Origin: an uncultured Bacteroidota bacterium
Lineage (GTDB): Bacteria > Bacteroidota > Bacteroidia > Bacteroidales > SZUA-534
Reading direction: 5' to 3'
NCBI GenBank assembly: GCA_946186925.1
Contig: CAMHPA010000027.1
Coordinates: forward strand, 1-33,541
Length of the DNA stretch: 33,541 nt
Part shown: positions 17,328 through 26,050 of the stretch, in pieces
Layout of the letters: every line of letters starts with the position of its first letter
How positions within the stretch are numbered: the first letter of the stretch is position 1
Translations under genes and position numbers: made by a program
The notes under the pieces: generated by a model
What the model saw: the letters and a program-made list of their open reading frames with translations, nothing else
What the model was told of the DNA's origin: nothing
The model's database searches: none

Positions 17328-18503
17328 TTAGTTAAGGTCCTCAAACGATACAATGAGTGAGAAACGCCAAGTGTTTTTCAACGGGCTGTTCGAGAAGTTG
17401 CCGGCCGGAATCAAATACGAGAAATCCAAACCTAAAACTTTCATCTTCAAGCCGACACCTGCGGTAAAATATTTACGGTTACCTTTTTTCTCGCTTTCGT
17501 GGAAATACCCCAGACGGGCAGCAAACTGGTCGGCGTACCAGTATTCAAGACCAAGCGAAGTGGAAATCTCGTTCATCTCCTCTTTGAATCCGTCTGGAGC
17601 GTCACCAAACGACTGGAACACACCTTGAATAATTCCAACATCTTCGCTCTTACCTTTTAATATGGACCTTTCGCCAAGCGAATCGGCGTAGATTGGCGGT
17701 GTTGGCACCAATAATTTATTAAAATCAACTGTGGCTGTCACTTTGTTGTACTTATCGACATTCATTGTGAACGCACCGCCAACACCGAGGTTTGTCGGTA
17801 TAAAATTCTTTGATTCAGCAGTATAACCGAGTTTCGCACCGAGGTTGCTAATACTGAAACCAACTGCCCAATCGCAATCGTATTGACTAACCTGGATTTT
17901 GTTTGTGTAGTAACCATTGATGTCGACAGCAAACGATTTGCCACTCTCGACCGGACCCGAATCCTGAACGCCTTGACCACCAGTCAGGTTCGAATAGATG
18001 AAGCGTCCGGCCAAACCAAGTGCGAAATTGTCGGAAAGCTTGCGGTTATACGAAAGGTCCAAAGCCAACTCATGCGGCGAGAAACTACCTAATGAGGCGT
18101 GGTTGTTGTCGTAGAAATTGACATTACCCATTGTAAAATAGCGCAAACTGGCACCAATAGCTTGCATCTTATCTACCTGATAATAACCCGAGACATAGGC
18201 AAGGTTCATATCGTTGATAAGCTGCCGCAACCAGGGCACGTATGTTATTGACACACCATACGGATCTTCAACAAACGCCAGTTTCGACGAGTTCCAAATC
18301 TGCGCGTATGCATCGGGCGACAAAGCTATGCCGGCATCACCCATAGCGCCTGAACGTGAGTCGGGCGCTATGCGCAAGAATGGCACTGCAGTATTAATCA
18401 CGTTTGCACCATCCTGACCCAAAGCATCTTTGTAATTACCTTGCGCACTCACTCCCAAGGTGCACACCAAAGCCGTTACTGTCAAATAAAATCTTCTTTT
18501 CAT
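17328..18503 (-). CDS. porV: Type IX secretion outer-membrane protein PorV
   Basis: PorV (LptO) is a 14-stranded FadL-like outer-membrane barrel. It takes cargo proteins from the SprA/Sov translocon to the PorU sortase, which cuts the C-terminal signal and links the cargo to anionic LPS. The 391-residue product has a signal peptide (cleavage near LGVSAQ, residue 21). It then has the family signature region around AVPFLRIAPDSRSGAMGDAG and SPDAYAQIWNSSKLAF, near the mature N terminus, and ends with a beta-strand and aromatic-rich C terminus (WRFSLIVSFEDLN). Length is normal. It lies directly downstream of porU on the same strand but has its own TATATTTG promoter box in the 105-base gap, so it may be made in excess over PorU. 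Confidence 0.95.
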   Translation of the reverse strand: MKRRFYLTVTALVCTLGVSAQGNYKDALGQDGANVINTAVPFLRIAPDSRSGAMGDAGIALSPDAYAQIWNSSKLAFVEDPYGVSITYVPWLRQLINDMNLAYVSGYYQVDKMQAIGASLRYFTMGNVNFYDNNHASLGSFSPHELALDLSYNRKLSDNFALGLAGRFIYSNLTGGQGVQDSGPVESGKSFAVDINGYYTNKIQVSQYDCDWAVGFSISNLGAKLGYTAESKNFIPTNLGVGGAFTMNVDKYNKVTATVDFNKLLVPTPPIYADSLGERSILKGKSEDVGIIQGVFQSFGDAPDGFKEEMNEISTSLGLEYWYADQFAARLGYFHESEKKGNRKYFTAGVGLKMKVLGLDFSYLIPAGNFSNSPLKNTWRFSLIVSFEDLN

Positions 18504-18522
18504 ACCAAAAATTTTGCTTTTG

Positions 18523-18530
18523 CAAATATA
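18523..18530 (-). promoter_or_regulatory. TATATTTG -7 box for porV
   Basis: A perfect TAnnTTTG match 19 bases upstream of the porV ATG, located between porU and porV, giving porV a promoter of its own. Confidence 0.65.
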
Positions 18531-18608
18531 GGTGAGTTATATAAAATCACCGATTTGAATTGTGATGAAACAACAAAAAACATCAATAGAAACTGATTTT
18601 GACCGAAA

Positions 18609-21600
18609 TTATTGCCTTTCGATAATCATTTTTCCGGTCTTGGAACTTTTACCGGCCATACCGGAAATTTCAGCCTTGTAAATATAGATTCCGCTGTCGA
18701 GCTGACGGCCGTTGCGCTGGCACTGCCAGTGTATTGGCGCCGTTTCGCCAACTCCCCTCGCCTCTTTCACTCGAGCCACTGTCCGGCCCTGCATATCGTA
18801 AATGGTGATGGTCACATCAACAATGTTATCAGTTTGATTATGATTTACATAGAAATAGGTGTCGGCCGAGGCTGGATTGGGGAAGTTGTAAACCTCGCCA
18901 ATGGCTGCCTTGTCGCTTCCGCGAACAACAAACTGAATCTCGGCTTCCGACAGATTGTTGTATATGTCCCAGGCCTTGAGCGAGAGCGTGTGCTCGCCCT
19001 CGGCCAGACCATAAAGATTGAACCGAAGCTCGCCCGAGTTGTACTTGTCAATGTAGCCCTCGTAGCAATCGTTCAGAACCACAGCCGTTTGCATATCGTA
19101 ATCGACCATCGCCACAATATCGTGCCCAATGCCGTTGCCCGTGGTGTTGATGCCCGACTCGTCGAACAGCCGCGCGATTACCACCGGATTGCTGCCCACC
19201 GTGCAGCCTCCGACAAAATTGGTATCGGTCATAAAAAGCTGAATTTCAGGACCATCGAAGTCCAAAATCTTGGCATTGGGTGGGGTTCCACCTATGATGA
19301 TATTGTCAGAATAGCCCACAGCCTCCACAGTGTCGGCAACGGCGTATAGACTTATCCTGCCAGGACCAAATGAGTAATTGATGTCCTTGGGCATAATGAA
19401 ACTGAACTGGTAAAAACCGTCTGTTATCGATGCCTTACCCTGATAGAGGACGCTGTTTTGTATCTCAAAATCGATGATTGGCGAGCTGTTGTCGTTGCCG
19501 CGCGTTGAAACGGTTGTTTTTTTATCGAAGACCGTGGTGTAAACCACACCATTGGAATTCAATACATTACCAGCGGCATCACACACGTAGCCCTCAATGG
19601 TCACGGTGTCGATGGCGTTGATGGTGTCCTGCGGAACGCCCACCGGCCGCCCATTGATGCGCGACACTACCGCGTTTTTATTGTGCGGATGCGCCAAACG
19701 TATGGCCGGATCGCCAAGCAGCACGAACTTGCGCTTGTTGATTGTAGATTCTCCGCCTGTAATGTTTTTAGCGAGTTTCACAATATCGCCAACACGCAAA
19801 CCACGACTCACCCCCTGCGCGAATATGTTACGACACAACTCAACATTCGATGAGTTGTACACCACGCGGGTTGTGACCAAAGCCGCAATAGCGCCGCCTT
19901 TAGGATTCTTTACAAGTGTCTCACCAAGCGATGTGAACTGATGGTCGTCGAACCGGCCCACCTCGCAGCTAGCCGCTATAAAAACTGGCATTCGCCCAAC
20001 ATTCGCTAATGCGTTTGCATCTTGCAGCATGAAAATCGACTCATGCGCAATCTTCCTTGTGCCGCCATGCCCAATGTATTCAATAATATCGGCGCCATTG
20101 GCAAACTGTTTCTTTATCCGCTCTGTCACCTCCGGATATGTAGCCCCCGACGCTCCTGAGACTTGCATATGTGCATCAAGATATATTTTGTTGATGTTGT
20201 ATTCTGGTGATGTTTCCTCAATCACTTGGCAGATTCTTTCAGCATCATATACAAAATCTCCATTCTCCTCGTCATCGGCAATAATAGCAACAGTATTACA
20301 CCAACCGCCCGGATCGCGCGCGGTCATATGCCGCCTGATTTTATCCACCATAATTTGCGCCTCACCTTGGGTGGTCGCCGGCAAACGCCCAATGGCAATG
20401 TCAAGTGATCCCGTAAACTCTCCCTCGCCATCGTCAAGCATACCAAAAAAGTCATCGCTTACGCAACTGTTGTCTGTTGATTCTGCTTCTTCCGACTGGA
20501 ACGTGAGTAACATATTGGTGTTTGACCCCAGAATGTTGCGGTTGTCGTATGTGCCATCGCCAAAAAGCAATAGGTATCTGAATCCTTCGTTGCGCTTGTA
20601 AAACATTCTGGCAAAATTTCTTACGGCAGCCACATCGGGGGTTCCTCCCGAAAACTCGTTGAAAACCTGCTGCTGCGTCACCACCAAAACTTTCATTTTA
20701 TCGATGGCTCGATGAAGCTCGGCCAACTCCTCGGCCTGCTGTACAAAATCGGAGTATGCGACTATCAGCATATCTGGCGTTGCGGCTCCGTGTAGATTCT
20801 GATTCGCAACCTCTCCCAAATCGGCGCCACTCATAATTGGCGTAAGCAAGTTCCGGCTGTCGAACGCCACAAATTCGCGGATGGTGTCTTTCGGCTGAAC
20901 CACAAAACTTGTTGTGGCGCCGTTAGTAACGGGTTCAACTACAATAGGATTGGTGGGGTCGGTTACATCAAGCACGCGCAAATTTATACCGCCATTTTCA
21001 AGCGAAAAATTCACGGCAGTAGCACTTGCCGAACGCGAATCGCGGAAATGCAATTGCCTCCGGCCATTATACATAAGCCGTTCTCGCGCATTCAAGCCAA
21101 TCCAGCTGATATGTCCCTCTGACGATAAGTTAGAACTTATCAGACTGAATGACAGCCAAATATCTGATGATTGTGGTTTAAAACTGAAACTTTTCGCACT
21201 ATAACTTGCATAACGGTAGGTGCTGTAAGGACGCAACACATTGCTCACCGCAACCTCACGCCCCATATATTTGTATCGGAAATAGGTAGATGTATTTTCC
21301 GCCATACGCCCCGCAGCAGCAGCCATTGCTTTAACAGATTCGTCAAAATTGATATTGGTGAAACTGAAACATGCCGAGTCCGCCTTGTTGACAACCAGTT
21401 TCGTGTCATACCATCGTCGGCCCGAAGCCACAAGATTATATTTGTCGTGGCCAAAATAGGCATAAGCATCGTACTCATTCACAACAGATTCCGATTCCAC
21501 GCCATGATTATCTGCCACCGCCATCGTTTTGCCTGCTCCCAAATCGGACGTAAGCAGCAAGTATATGTAATCGGTATACGGATGATGCGTGTGAACAAAC

Positions 21601-21992
21601 ATTCGCTCGCCAGCGTCGAAATTAAGCACCACCGGGCCTTGTGCGTAGAAAATCAAAAAATCGCCATCCCCAAAAACGCCATCATCTCCAAGCTCTTTCA
21701 GTGTTGGAATCTCATTCAAATCATCCGGCACCGGCTCTCCGCAAAACAAAGGCAGAGCGCGGCCTCCATAGCTGAAGATGCGTGTTTGGGCGGGATTGTC
21801 AATCCCAATTTTTAACAATTCATTGTATGTAAGACGATAAACGCCAGAAGTATCAACCTTTATCATGAACCACCGGCCTGTACTCAACAACGAATTGGAC
21901 TGACCATCTGCAAGAGATTCAACAGCAAAACTTTGTACCGGAGCCGCAAAAGCAGTCAGCATCAATAAGAAAGCGATAACAAGCCTCATCAT
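18609..21992 (-). CDS. porU: Type IX secretion sortase PorU (C25 gingipain-like peptidase)
   Basis: PorU removes the C-terminal domain (CTD) of T9SS cargo at the cell surface and attaches the cargo to A-LPS. The 1127-residue product has a signal peptide (about 1-23), a long N-terminal beta region, a caspase-like C25 peptidase domain with catalytic His642 (EYIGHGG) and Cys676 (AASCEVGRFD), Ig-like domains, and its own type A CTD from about residue 1032 (FPNPAS, YDMQGR, LDSGIYIYK). PorU keeps its CTD in known cases. The start could also be the second ATG three bases on. It is upstream of porV on the same strand and divergent from a PorP/SprF gene. No TAnnTTTG box was clear in the 98-base divergent gap. 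Confidence 0.96.
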   Translation of the reverse strand: MMRLVIAFLLMLTAFAAPVQSFAVESLADGQSNSLLSTGRWFMIKVDTSGVYRLTYNELLKIGIDNPAQTRIFSYGGRALPLFCGEPVPDDLNEIPTLKELGDDGVFGDGDFLIFYAQGPVVLNFDAGERMFVHTHHPYTDYIYLLLTSDLGAGKTMAVADNHGVESESVVNEYDAYAYFGHDKYNLVASGRRWYDTKLVVNKADSACFSFTNINFDESVKAMAAAAGRMAENTSTYFRYKYMGREVAVSNVLRPYSTYRYASYSAKSFSFKPQSSDIWLSFSLISSNLSSEGHISWIGLNARERLMYNGRRQLHFRDSRSASATAVNFSLENGGINLRVLDVTDPTNPIVVEPVTNGATTSFVVQPKDTIREFVAFDSRNLLTPIMSGADLGEVANQNLHGAATPDMLIVAYSDFVQQAEELAELHRAIDKMKVLVVTQQQVFNEFSGGTPDVAAVRNFARMFYKRNEGFRYLLLFGDGTYDNRNILGSNTNMLLTFQSEEAESTDNSCVSDDFFGMLDDGEGEFTGSLDIAIGRLPATTQGEAQIMVDKIRRHMTARDPGGWCNTVAIIADDEENGDFVYDAERICQVIEETSPEYNINKIYLDAHMQVSGASGATYPEVTERIKKQFANGADIIEYIGHGGTRKIAHESIFMLQDANALANVGRMPVFIAASCEVGRFDDHQFTSLGETLVKNPKGGAIAALVTTRVVYNSSNVELCRNIFAQGVSRGLRVGDIVKLAKNITGGESTINKRKFVLLGDPAIRLAHPHNKNAVVSRINGRPVGVPQDTINAIDTVTIEGYVCDAAGNVLNSNGVVYTTVFDKKTTVSTRGNDNSSPIIDFEIQNSVLYQGKASITDGFYQFSFIMPKDINYSFGPGRISLYAVADTVEAVGYSDNIIIGGTPPNAKILDFDGPEIQLFMTDTNFVGGCTVGSNPVVIARLFDESGINTTGNGIGHDIVAMVDYDMQTAVVLNDCYEGYIDKYNSGELRFNLYGLAEGEHTLSLKAWDIYNNLSEAEIQFVVRGSDKAAIGEVYNFPNPASADTYFYVNHNQTDNIVDVTITIYDMQGRTVARVKEARGVGETAPIHWQCQRNGRQLDSGIYIYKAEISGMAGKSSKTGKMIIERQ

Positions 21993-22090
21993 ACACTGTT
22001 CAAGTTTGAAGGCTATAAAAATATAAGTTCTTTTTTAACGTTTAACTCTGTGCAAACGGCGGAATAACTAATTTTATTGCCTCAAAACCG

Positions 22091-23035
22091 ATGCTGAAAC
22101 GAATGTCGAAACACCTATTAATAATGGTAACACTGTGCGGATGCCTCTGCGCCAACGCTCAAGACAGCCCACTCACGCTTTGGTGCTACGACGTCCACAC
22201 CGTGAATCCCGCAATGGCAGGTTCAGCAAACCAACTGAGACTCAACACTTTTTATCGTAACCAATGGCTCAAGGCCGATGCCGGATTCCAATACTACGGA
22301 GCCTCAGCCGATATGCCGGTAGCAAAAAATATGGGCGCGGGCATCGGCTTCAGCAACGACCACGCGGCCGCCTTCGCCAAGCCAAGCATCCACGGCTCCT
22401 ACAGCTACACCGTCAAAACCGGCCTGCAATCGGAACTGCGGTTCGGCATCAGGGCAGGTGTTATGCAGAAATACCTCTCCGCCTCCGGTCTGACCTTTGA
22501 GCAGACCGAGTTTGTGGCCAATCGCACGTCGAAAATCAAGCTCGACGCGGGCATCGGCGCAGAACTCTCCGTCAAAAATTTCTTCGCAGGAATCTCTTTC
22601 GACCACCTTACCCGTCCCCGACAGGAAATTTCCGGCGAAATTGAGTCGCGAACAAGCATAAAAATGACGTTGAACGCCGGTTTTGTACACAAAATCAAAA
22701 CAGCGGACCGCAAAAAAATGGCCGAAATAATGCCAATTTTGATATTTCAGCAGCACGGAAAGCAACAAAATCTGCAATTTAGCGTTATAGGACAAGTAAA
22801 CTGGATGGTGATGGGTCTCGCATGTCGCAAAAATATAGGCACTGACGCTCCTTGGTCTTCCATAATATTGGGATACAGAATGTTAGACCTTAGAATTGCT
22901 TACAGTTATGATATTGATATGAATAGAAAAACGACAAAATTTGGAAACGCGCATGAGATTTCGATAACCAAATTGATTGCAATGAACAGAAAAGAGAAAC
23001 ATAAATCGATTGACTGCCCTTCTTTTTTACGATAA
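22091..23035 (+). CDS. PorP/SprF family type IX secretion membrane protein
   Basis: A 314-residue outer-membrane protein of the PorP/SprF family. PorP-type members bind the periplasmic PorK/PorN ring of the T9SS, and SprF members help secrete a single partner adhesin. The signal peptide ends at CLCANAQ (about residue 24), followed by the family hallmark VNPAMAGSANQLRLNTFYRNQW and beta-strand-rich repeats such as GAGIGFSNDHAAAFAKPSIHGSY. The C terminus is unusually polar (last 40 residues lysine-rich, ending CPSFLR) and may extend past the barrel. An ATG 15 bases later is an alternative start. Its place between porU and gldJ favours a T9SS role. It might be the core PorP, though core porP is usually next to porK-porN, which are not here. 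Confidence 0.87.
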   Translation: MLKRMSKHLLIMVTLCGCLCANAQDSPLTLWCYDVHTVNPAMAGSANQLRLNTFYRNQWLKADAGFQYYGASADMPVAKNMGAGIGFSNDHAAAFAKPSIHGSYSYTVKTGLQSELRFGIRAGVMQKYLSASGLTFEQTEFVANRTSKIKLDAGIGAELSVKNFFAGISFDHLTRPRQEISGEIESRTSIKMTLNAGFVHKIKTADRKKMAEIMPILIFQQHGKQQNLQFSVIGQVNWMVMGLACRKNIGTDAPWSSIILGYRMLDLRIAYSYDIDMNRKTTKFGNAHEISITKLIAMNRKEKHKSIDCPSFLR

Positions 23036-23060
23036 AAAGTGCGGCATTAACGATTTTATT

Positions 23061-23068
23061 TATATTTG
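23061..23068 (+). promoter_or_regulatory. TATATTTG -7 box for gldJ
   Basis: A perfect TAnnTTTG match 39 bases upstream of the gldJ ATG, in the 72-base gap after the PorP/SprF gene. Confidence 0.65.
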
Positions 23069-23107
23069 TGGTTGCTAATTAAAGAACGATAAACAAAAAA
23101 ACTTTTT

Positions 23108-24586
23108 ATGAAAGTGAGAAAATTAGATATTGTAGTATCGATTGCCGCAATCGCGCTAATATCTTGTGGCAAAGAGGTTTCGCAAACCACAGGCTGGGAA
23201 TACAACCTGTCGGACAACGGTGGTTTTGAGAAATTCACTGGAGAATACGAACAAGAAACCGGTCCGGGCTTGGTGTTTATTGAAGGCGGTACTTTCTCTA
23301 TGGGCCGCGTAGAACAGGACATTTTATACGATTGGAACAACATTCCGCGCCGTGTGTCGGTATCATCGTTCTATATGGACGAAACCGAGGTCCGCAACCT
23401 CGACTATCGCGAGTATTTATACTGGATATCAAGGGTTTATGTTGAATACCCTGAGGTTTATAAAAAGGCTCTTCCCGACACTTTGGTTTGGAGACGTAAA
23501 TTGGCCTACAATGAGCCATATGTTGAATACTATTTCCGTCACCCGGCGTATCAAGAGTATCCTGTGGTTGGTGTCAACTGGCTGCAAGCCAACGACTACT
23601 GCGCATGGCGTACCGATCGTGTGAACGAGCGTATCCTTATTAACCTCGGATTCTTGCTTGAGGATCCGAACCAAATGGGTTCACAAAACTTCAACACAGA
23701 AGCTTATCTGGCTCACCAATATGAAGGTGCCGTAGGTAACGAGATGGAAGACCTTGACCCAAACAAAGATTATCGTAAGATAAGAATGGAAGACGGCTTG
23801 CTGCTTCCTAAATACCGTCTCCCGACAGAGGCTGAATGGGAATTTGCAGCATTGTCGATCGTCGGCACATCAGTTGGCGAGCGTGTTTATGAGCGAAAAA
23901 TCTACCCATGGGTTGGAGATGGTTTCCGTAACCCGAACTCAAAAGACAAAGGCCGTATTGTTGCCAACGCCATGCGTGGACGTGGTGACATGATGGGTGT
24001 TGCCGGAGCCTTGAACGATAACGCCGACATCACCGCGCCTGTTAAAGCATATTGGCCAAACGACTATGGTTTGTACTGCATGGCTGGTAACGTTAACGAA
24101 TGGGTTGCTGATGTTTATCGTACACTTTCACCCGATGATGTTGAGGAGTTCCGTCCGTTCCGTGGTAACGTGTTTAAGACTCTCGTACGTGACGAGGAAG
24201 GCAACGTGGCAGAAAAAGACAGTTTGGGACGTCTGCGGTACCGCGATATCTCGGAAGAAGAAGCTATCGACCGCCGCAACTATCAAACCGCCGACAACAT
24301 CAACTATCTTGATGGTGATTTTGAATCGAGTCTTGACTACTCGAACGATGATGCGTCGCGCGAGCCTGGTTCAAAAAGAATGTACTTCACGGGTAAAGAT
24401 CGTACCGACCAGAACATGACATCTCTTGTTAGCGACCATGTTAGAGTTTACAAAGGTGGCGGTTGGCACGATCGCATCTACTGGTTGGGCGCTGGAACAC
24501 GTCGATTCCTCGACGAGAACCAAAGCCAGGACGACCTAGGATTCCGCTGCGCAATGACCCGTGTGGGTGACTCAAAAGGAAACTAA
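23108..24586 (+). CDS. gldJ: Gliding/T9SS lipoprotein GldJ
   Basis: An SUMF/FGE-fold lipoprotein required in Flavobacterium johnsoniae for gliding and for stability of other Gld proteins, including GldK. The lipobox is IALISCGKE (Cys20). The fold begins at GLVFIEGGTFSMGRVEQD and has MDETEVRNLDYREYLYW, RLPTEAEWEFAA, GLYCMAGNVNEWVADVY, and the closing RVYKGGGWHDRIYW with LGFRCAMTR. The related paralogue GldK/PorK shares the fold, but the insert around LPDTLVWRRKLAYNEPYVEYYFRHP and the location by porU/porV, as in F. johnsoniae, point to GldJ. The product has 492 residues, somewhat shorter than the flavobacterial protein as I recall. It has its own promoter box and a terminator directly after it. 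Confidence 0.92.
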   Translation: MKVRKLDIVVSIAAIALISCGKEVSQTTGWEYNLSDNGGFEKFTGEYEQETGPGLVFIEGGTFSMGRVEQDILYDWNNIPRRVSVSSFYMDETEVRNLDYREYLYWISRVYVEYPEVYKKALPDTLVWRRKLAYNEPYVEYYFRHPAYQEYPVVGVNWLQANDYCAWRTDRVNERILINLGFLLEDPNQMGSQNFNTEAYLAHQYEGAVGNEMEDLDPNKDYRKIRMEDGLLLPKYRLPTEAEWEFAALSIVGTSVGERVYERKIYPWVGDGFRNPNSKDKGRIVANAMRGRGDMMGVAGALNDNADITAPVKAYWPNDYGLYCMAGNVNEWVADVYRTLSPDDVEEFRPFRGNVFKTLVRDEEGNVAEKDSLGRLRYRDISEEEAIDRRNYQTADNINYLDGDFESSLDYSNDDASREPGSKRMYFTGKDRTDQNMTSLVSDHVRVYKGGGWHDRIYWLGAGTRRFLDENQSQDDLGFRCAMTRVGDSKGN

Positions 24587-24615
24587 TTGAAAAAACAACA
24601 CAACAACAAATAACT

Positions 24616-24640
24616 AAGCCCTGTGAAAACGGGGCTTTTT
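24616..24640 (+). terminator. Terminator between gldJ and murF
   Basis: AAGCCC (24616-24621) pairs with GGGCTT (24632-24637) and is followed by a T-run. It lies 18 bases before the murF ATG, so murF depends on read-through or an unseen start site. Confidence 0.85.
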
Positions 24641-24658
24641 AATTAAATAAGATAGAAA

Positions 24659-25981
24659 ATGAACACATCGGCACTATACGAAATTTTTCTGAAGTATCCG
24701 CATATCTGCACCGACAGCCGCAAGGCATCAGAAGATTCAATATTCTTTGCACTAAAAGGCGAAAAAAATGACGGCAACACATACGCAGAACAAGCGCTGA
24801 AAAAATGCCCGTACGCTATTATCGACAACGAGGCCTATAACAAAAGCGACCGATGCCTTCTGGTTGACGATGCATTGGACACTCTCCAAAAATTAGCCGC
24901 CTACCACAGGAAACGTCTTGGTTTGCCAATTCTGGCCATCACCGGAACTAACGGAAAAACGACAACAAAAGAGTTGACCGCACGCGTACTGTCGAAAAAA
25001 TTCAAAGTTGTATATACACAGGGCAACCTCAACAACCACATTGGCGTGCCACTTACATTGCTGTCTATGAATAAGACCCACGAGTTCGGTATTATTGAAA
25101 TGGGGGCTAGCCACAAAGGTGAAATCGCCAAACTATGCAAAATCGCCGCTCCCGACTTTGGAATCATCACCAATGTCGGCCGCGCACACCTTGAAGGATT
25201 CGGTTCGTTTGAAGGCGTAAAAGAGGCAAAATCTGAGCTTTACAAATATCTACATGACAACGACGGAATGGCTTTTGTAAACTACGACAACGAGACTCTC
25301 GAAGATATGAACCCTCCTCACAACATAATCTACTATGGTACAAAAGTGTTCACTCATTGCCAAGGCAAAATTCTAAACAGTTCTGTATATCTATCGTTTA
25401 AATGGATGCCATCAGACGAGATAATCGCCAGCGAGGAGAACGTTAATAGCGAATGTTACACAATAAACACTCATCTGATTGGTGCATATAACTTTGAGAA
25501 CGCATTGGCTGCCGTGAGCGTTGGCAACAACTTCGGCATCAGCGCATGTTGCATAAAAGATGCCATTGAAAGCTATATACCCGACAACAGCCGTTCACAA
25601 CTTGTTAAGACCGACAAAGGGAACACTCTCCTACTCGACTGCTACAATGCAAACCCATCGAGTATGGAATCTGCTATTGAGAATTTTGCAAAAATTGATT
25701 TGCCCAACAAATTGTTGATTATCGGTGATATGCTTGAACTCGGTAGTGCCTCAAGTCGTGAGCATGGCGTAATTATCGGACTGGTAAAAAAACTAGGGTT
25801 TGATAAAGTTTTCTTTGTTGGCCGAAACTTCTGCAACATCAAAGACGCGCACGATTACCGTTGCTTCTACGATTCCGACGACTGTGCAAAACATCTGGCC
25901 GAAGATGGAATCTGCAATGCGTCTGTCTTGATTAAAGGCTCGCATGGAATGAAGATGGACAAGATTGTTCCAAGCCTATAA
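24659..25981 (+). CDS. murF: UDP-N-acetylmuramoyl-tripeptide--D-alanyl-D-alanine ligase
   Basis: The last cytoplasmic ligase of peptidoglycan precursor synthesis: it adds D-Ala-D-Ala to UDP-MurNAc-tripeptide using ATP. The 440-residue product has the three Mur-ligase domains. The N-terminal substrate domain starts with ICTDSRKASEDSIFFALKGE, the central ATPase domain has P-loop ITGTNGKTTTKE (residues 94-105) and GIIEMGASHKGEI, and the C-terminal domain has LLDCYNANPSSMESAI, LIIGDMLELGSASSREH and VLIKGSHGMKMDKIV. Length is normal. It follows gldJ on the same strand but a terminator lies between them. A neighbouring murF is a known feature of some gldJ loci, perhaps because both serve envelope growth. 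A strong bidirectional terminator ends the gene. Confidence 0.96.
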   Translation: MNTSALYEIFLKYPHICTDSRKASEDSIFFALKGEKNDGNTYAEQALKKCPYAIIDNEAYNKSDRCLLVDDALDTLQKLAAYHRKRLGLPILAITGTNGKTTTKELTARVLSKKFKVVYTQGNLNNHIGVPLTLLSMNKTHEFGIIEMGASHKGEIAKLCKIAAPDFGIITNVGRAHLEGFGSFEGVKEAKSELYKYLHDNDGMAFVNYDNETLEDMNPPHNIIYYGTKVFTHCQGKILNSSVYLSFKWMPSDEIIASEENVNSECYTINTHLIGAYNFENALAAVSVGNNFGISACCIKDAIESYIPDNSRSQLVKTDKGNTLLLDCYNANPSSMESAIENFAKIDLPNKLLIIGDMLELGSASSREHGVIIGLVKKLGFDKVFFVGRNFCNIKDAHDYRCFYDSDDCAKHLAEDGICNASVLIKGSHGMKMDKIVPSL

Positions 25982-25996
25982 AGTGACTGTATAACG

Positions 25997-26037
25997 ACAA
26001 AAAAGCCATTGCCTGTGATTGGTTATGGCTTTTTTGC
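25997..26037 (+). terminator. Bidirectional terminator between murF and the convergent hydrolase gene
   Basis: AAAAAAGCCAT (25999-26009) pairs with ATGGCTTTTTT (26025-26035) over a 15-base loop; A and T runs allow it to work on both strands. Confidence 0.92.
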
Positions 26038-26050
26038 TATGGTCAATTGA

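Noticed and set aside
18612-19349. A 245-residue frame on plus inside porU
   Set aside because: Antisense to the T9SS C-terminal domain and Ig-like region of porU, no motifs of its own.
21171-21815. A 214-residue frame on plus inside porU
   Set aside because: Antisense to the N-terminal part of porU, no family likeness.
23108-24586. GldK/PorK instead of GldJ
   Set aside because: The fold is shared, but no porL-porM-porN genes follow and the porU/porV/murF neighbourhood fits GldJ.
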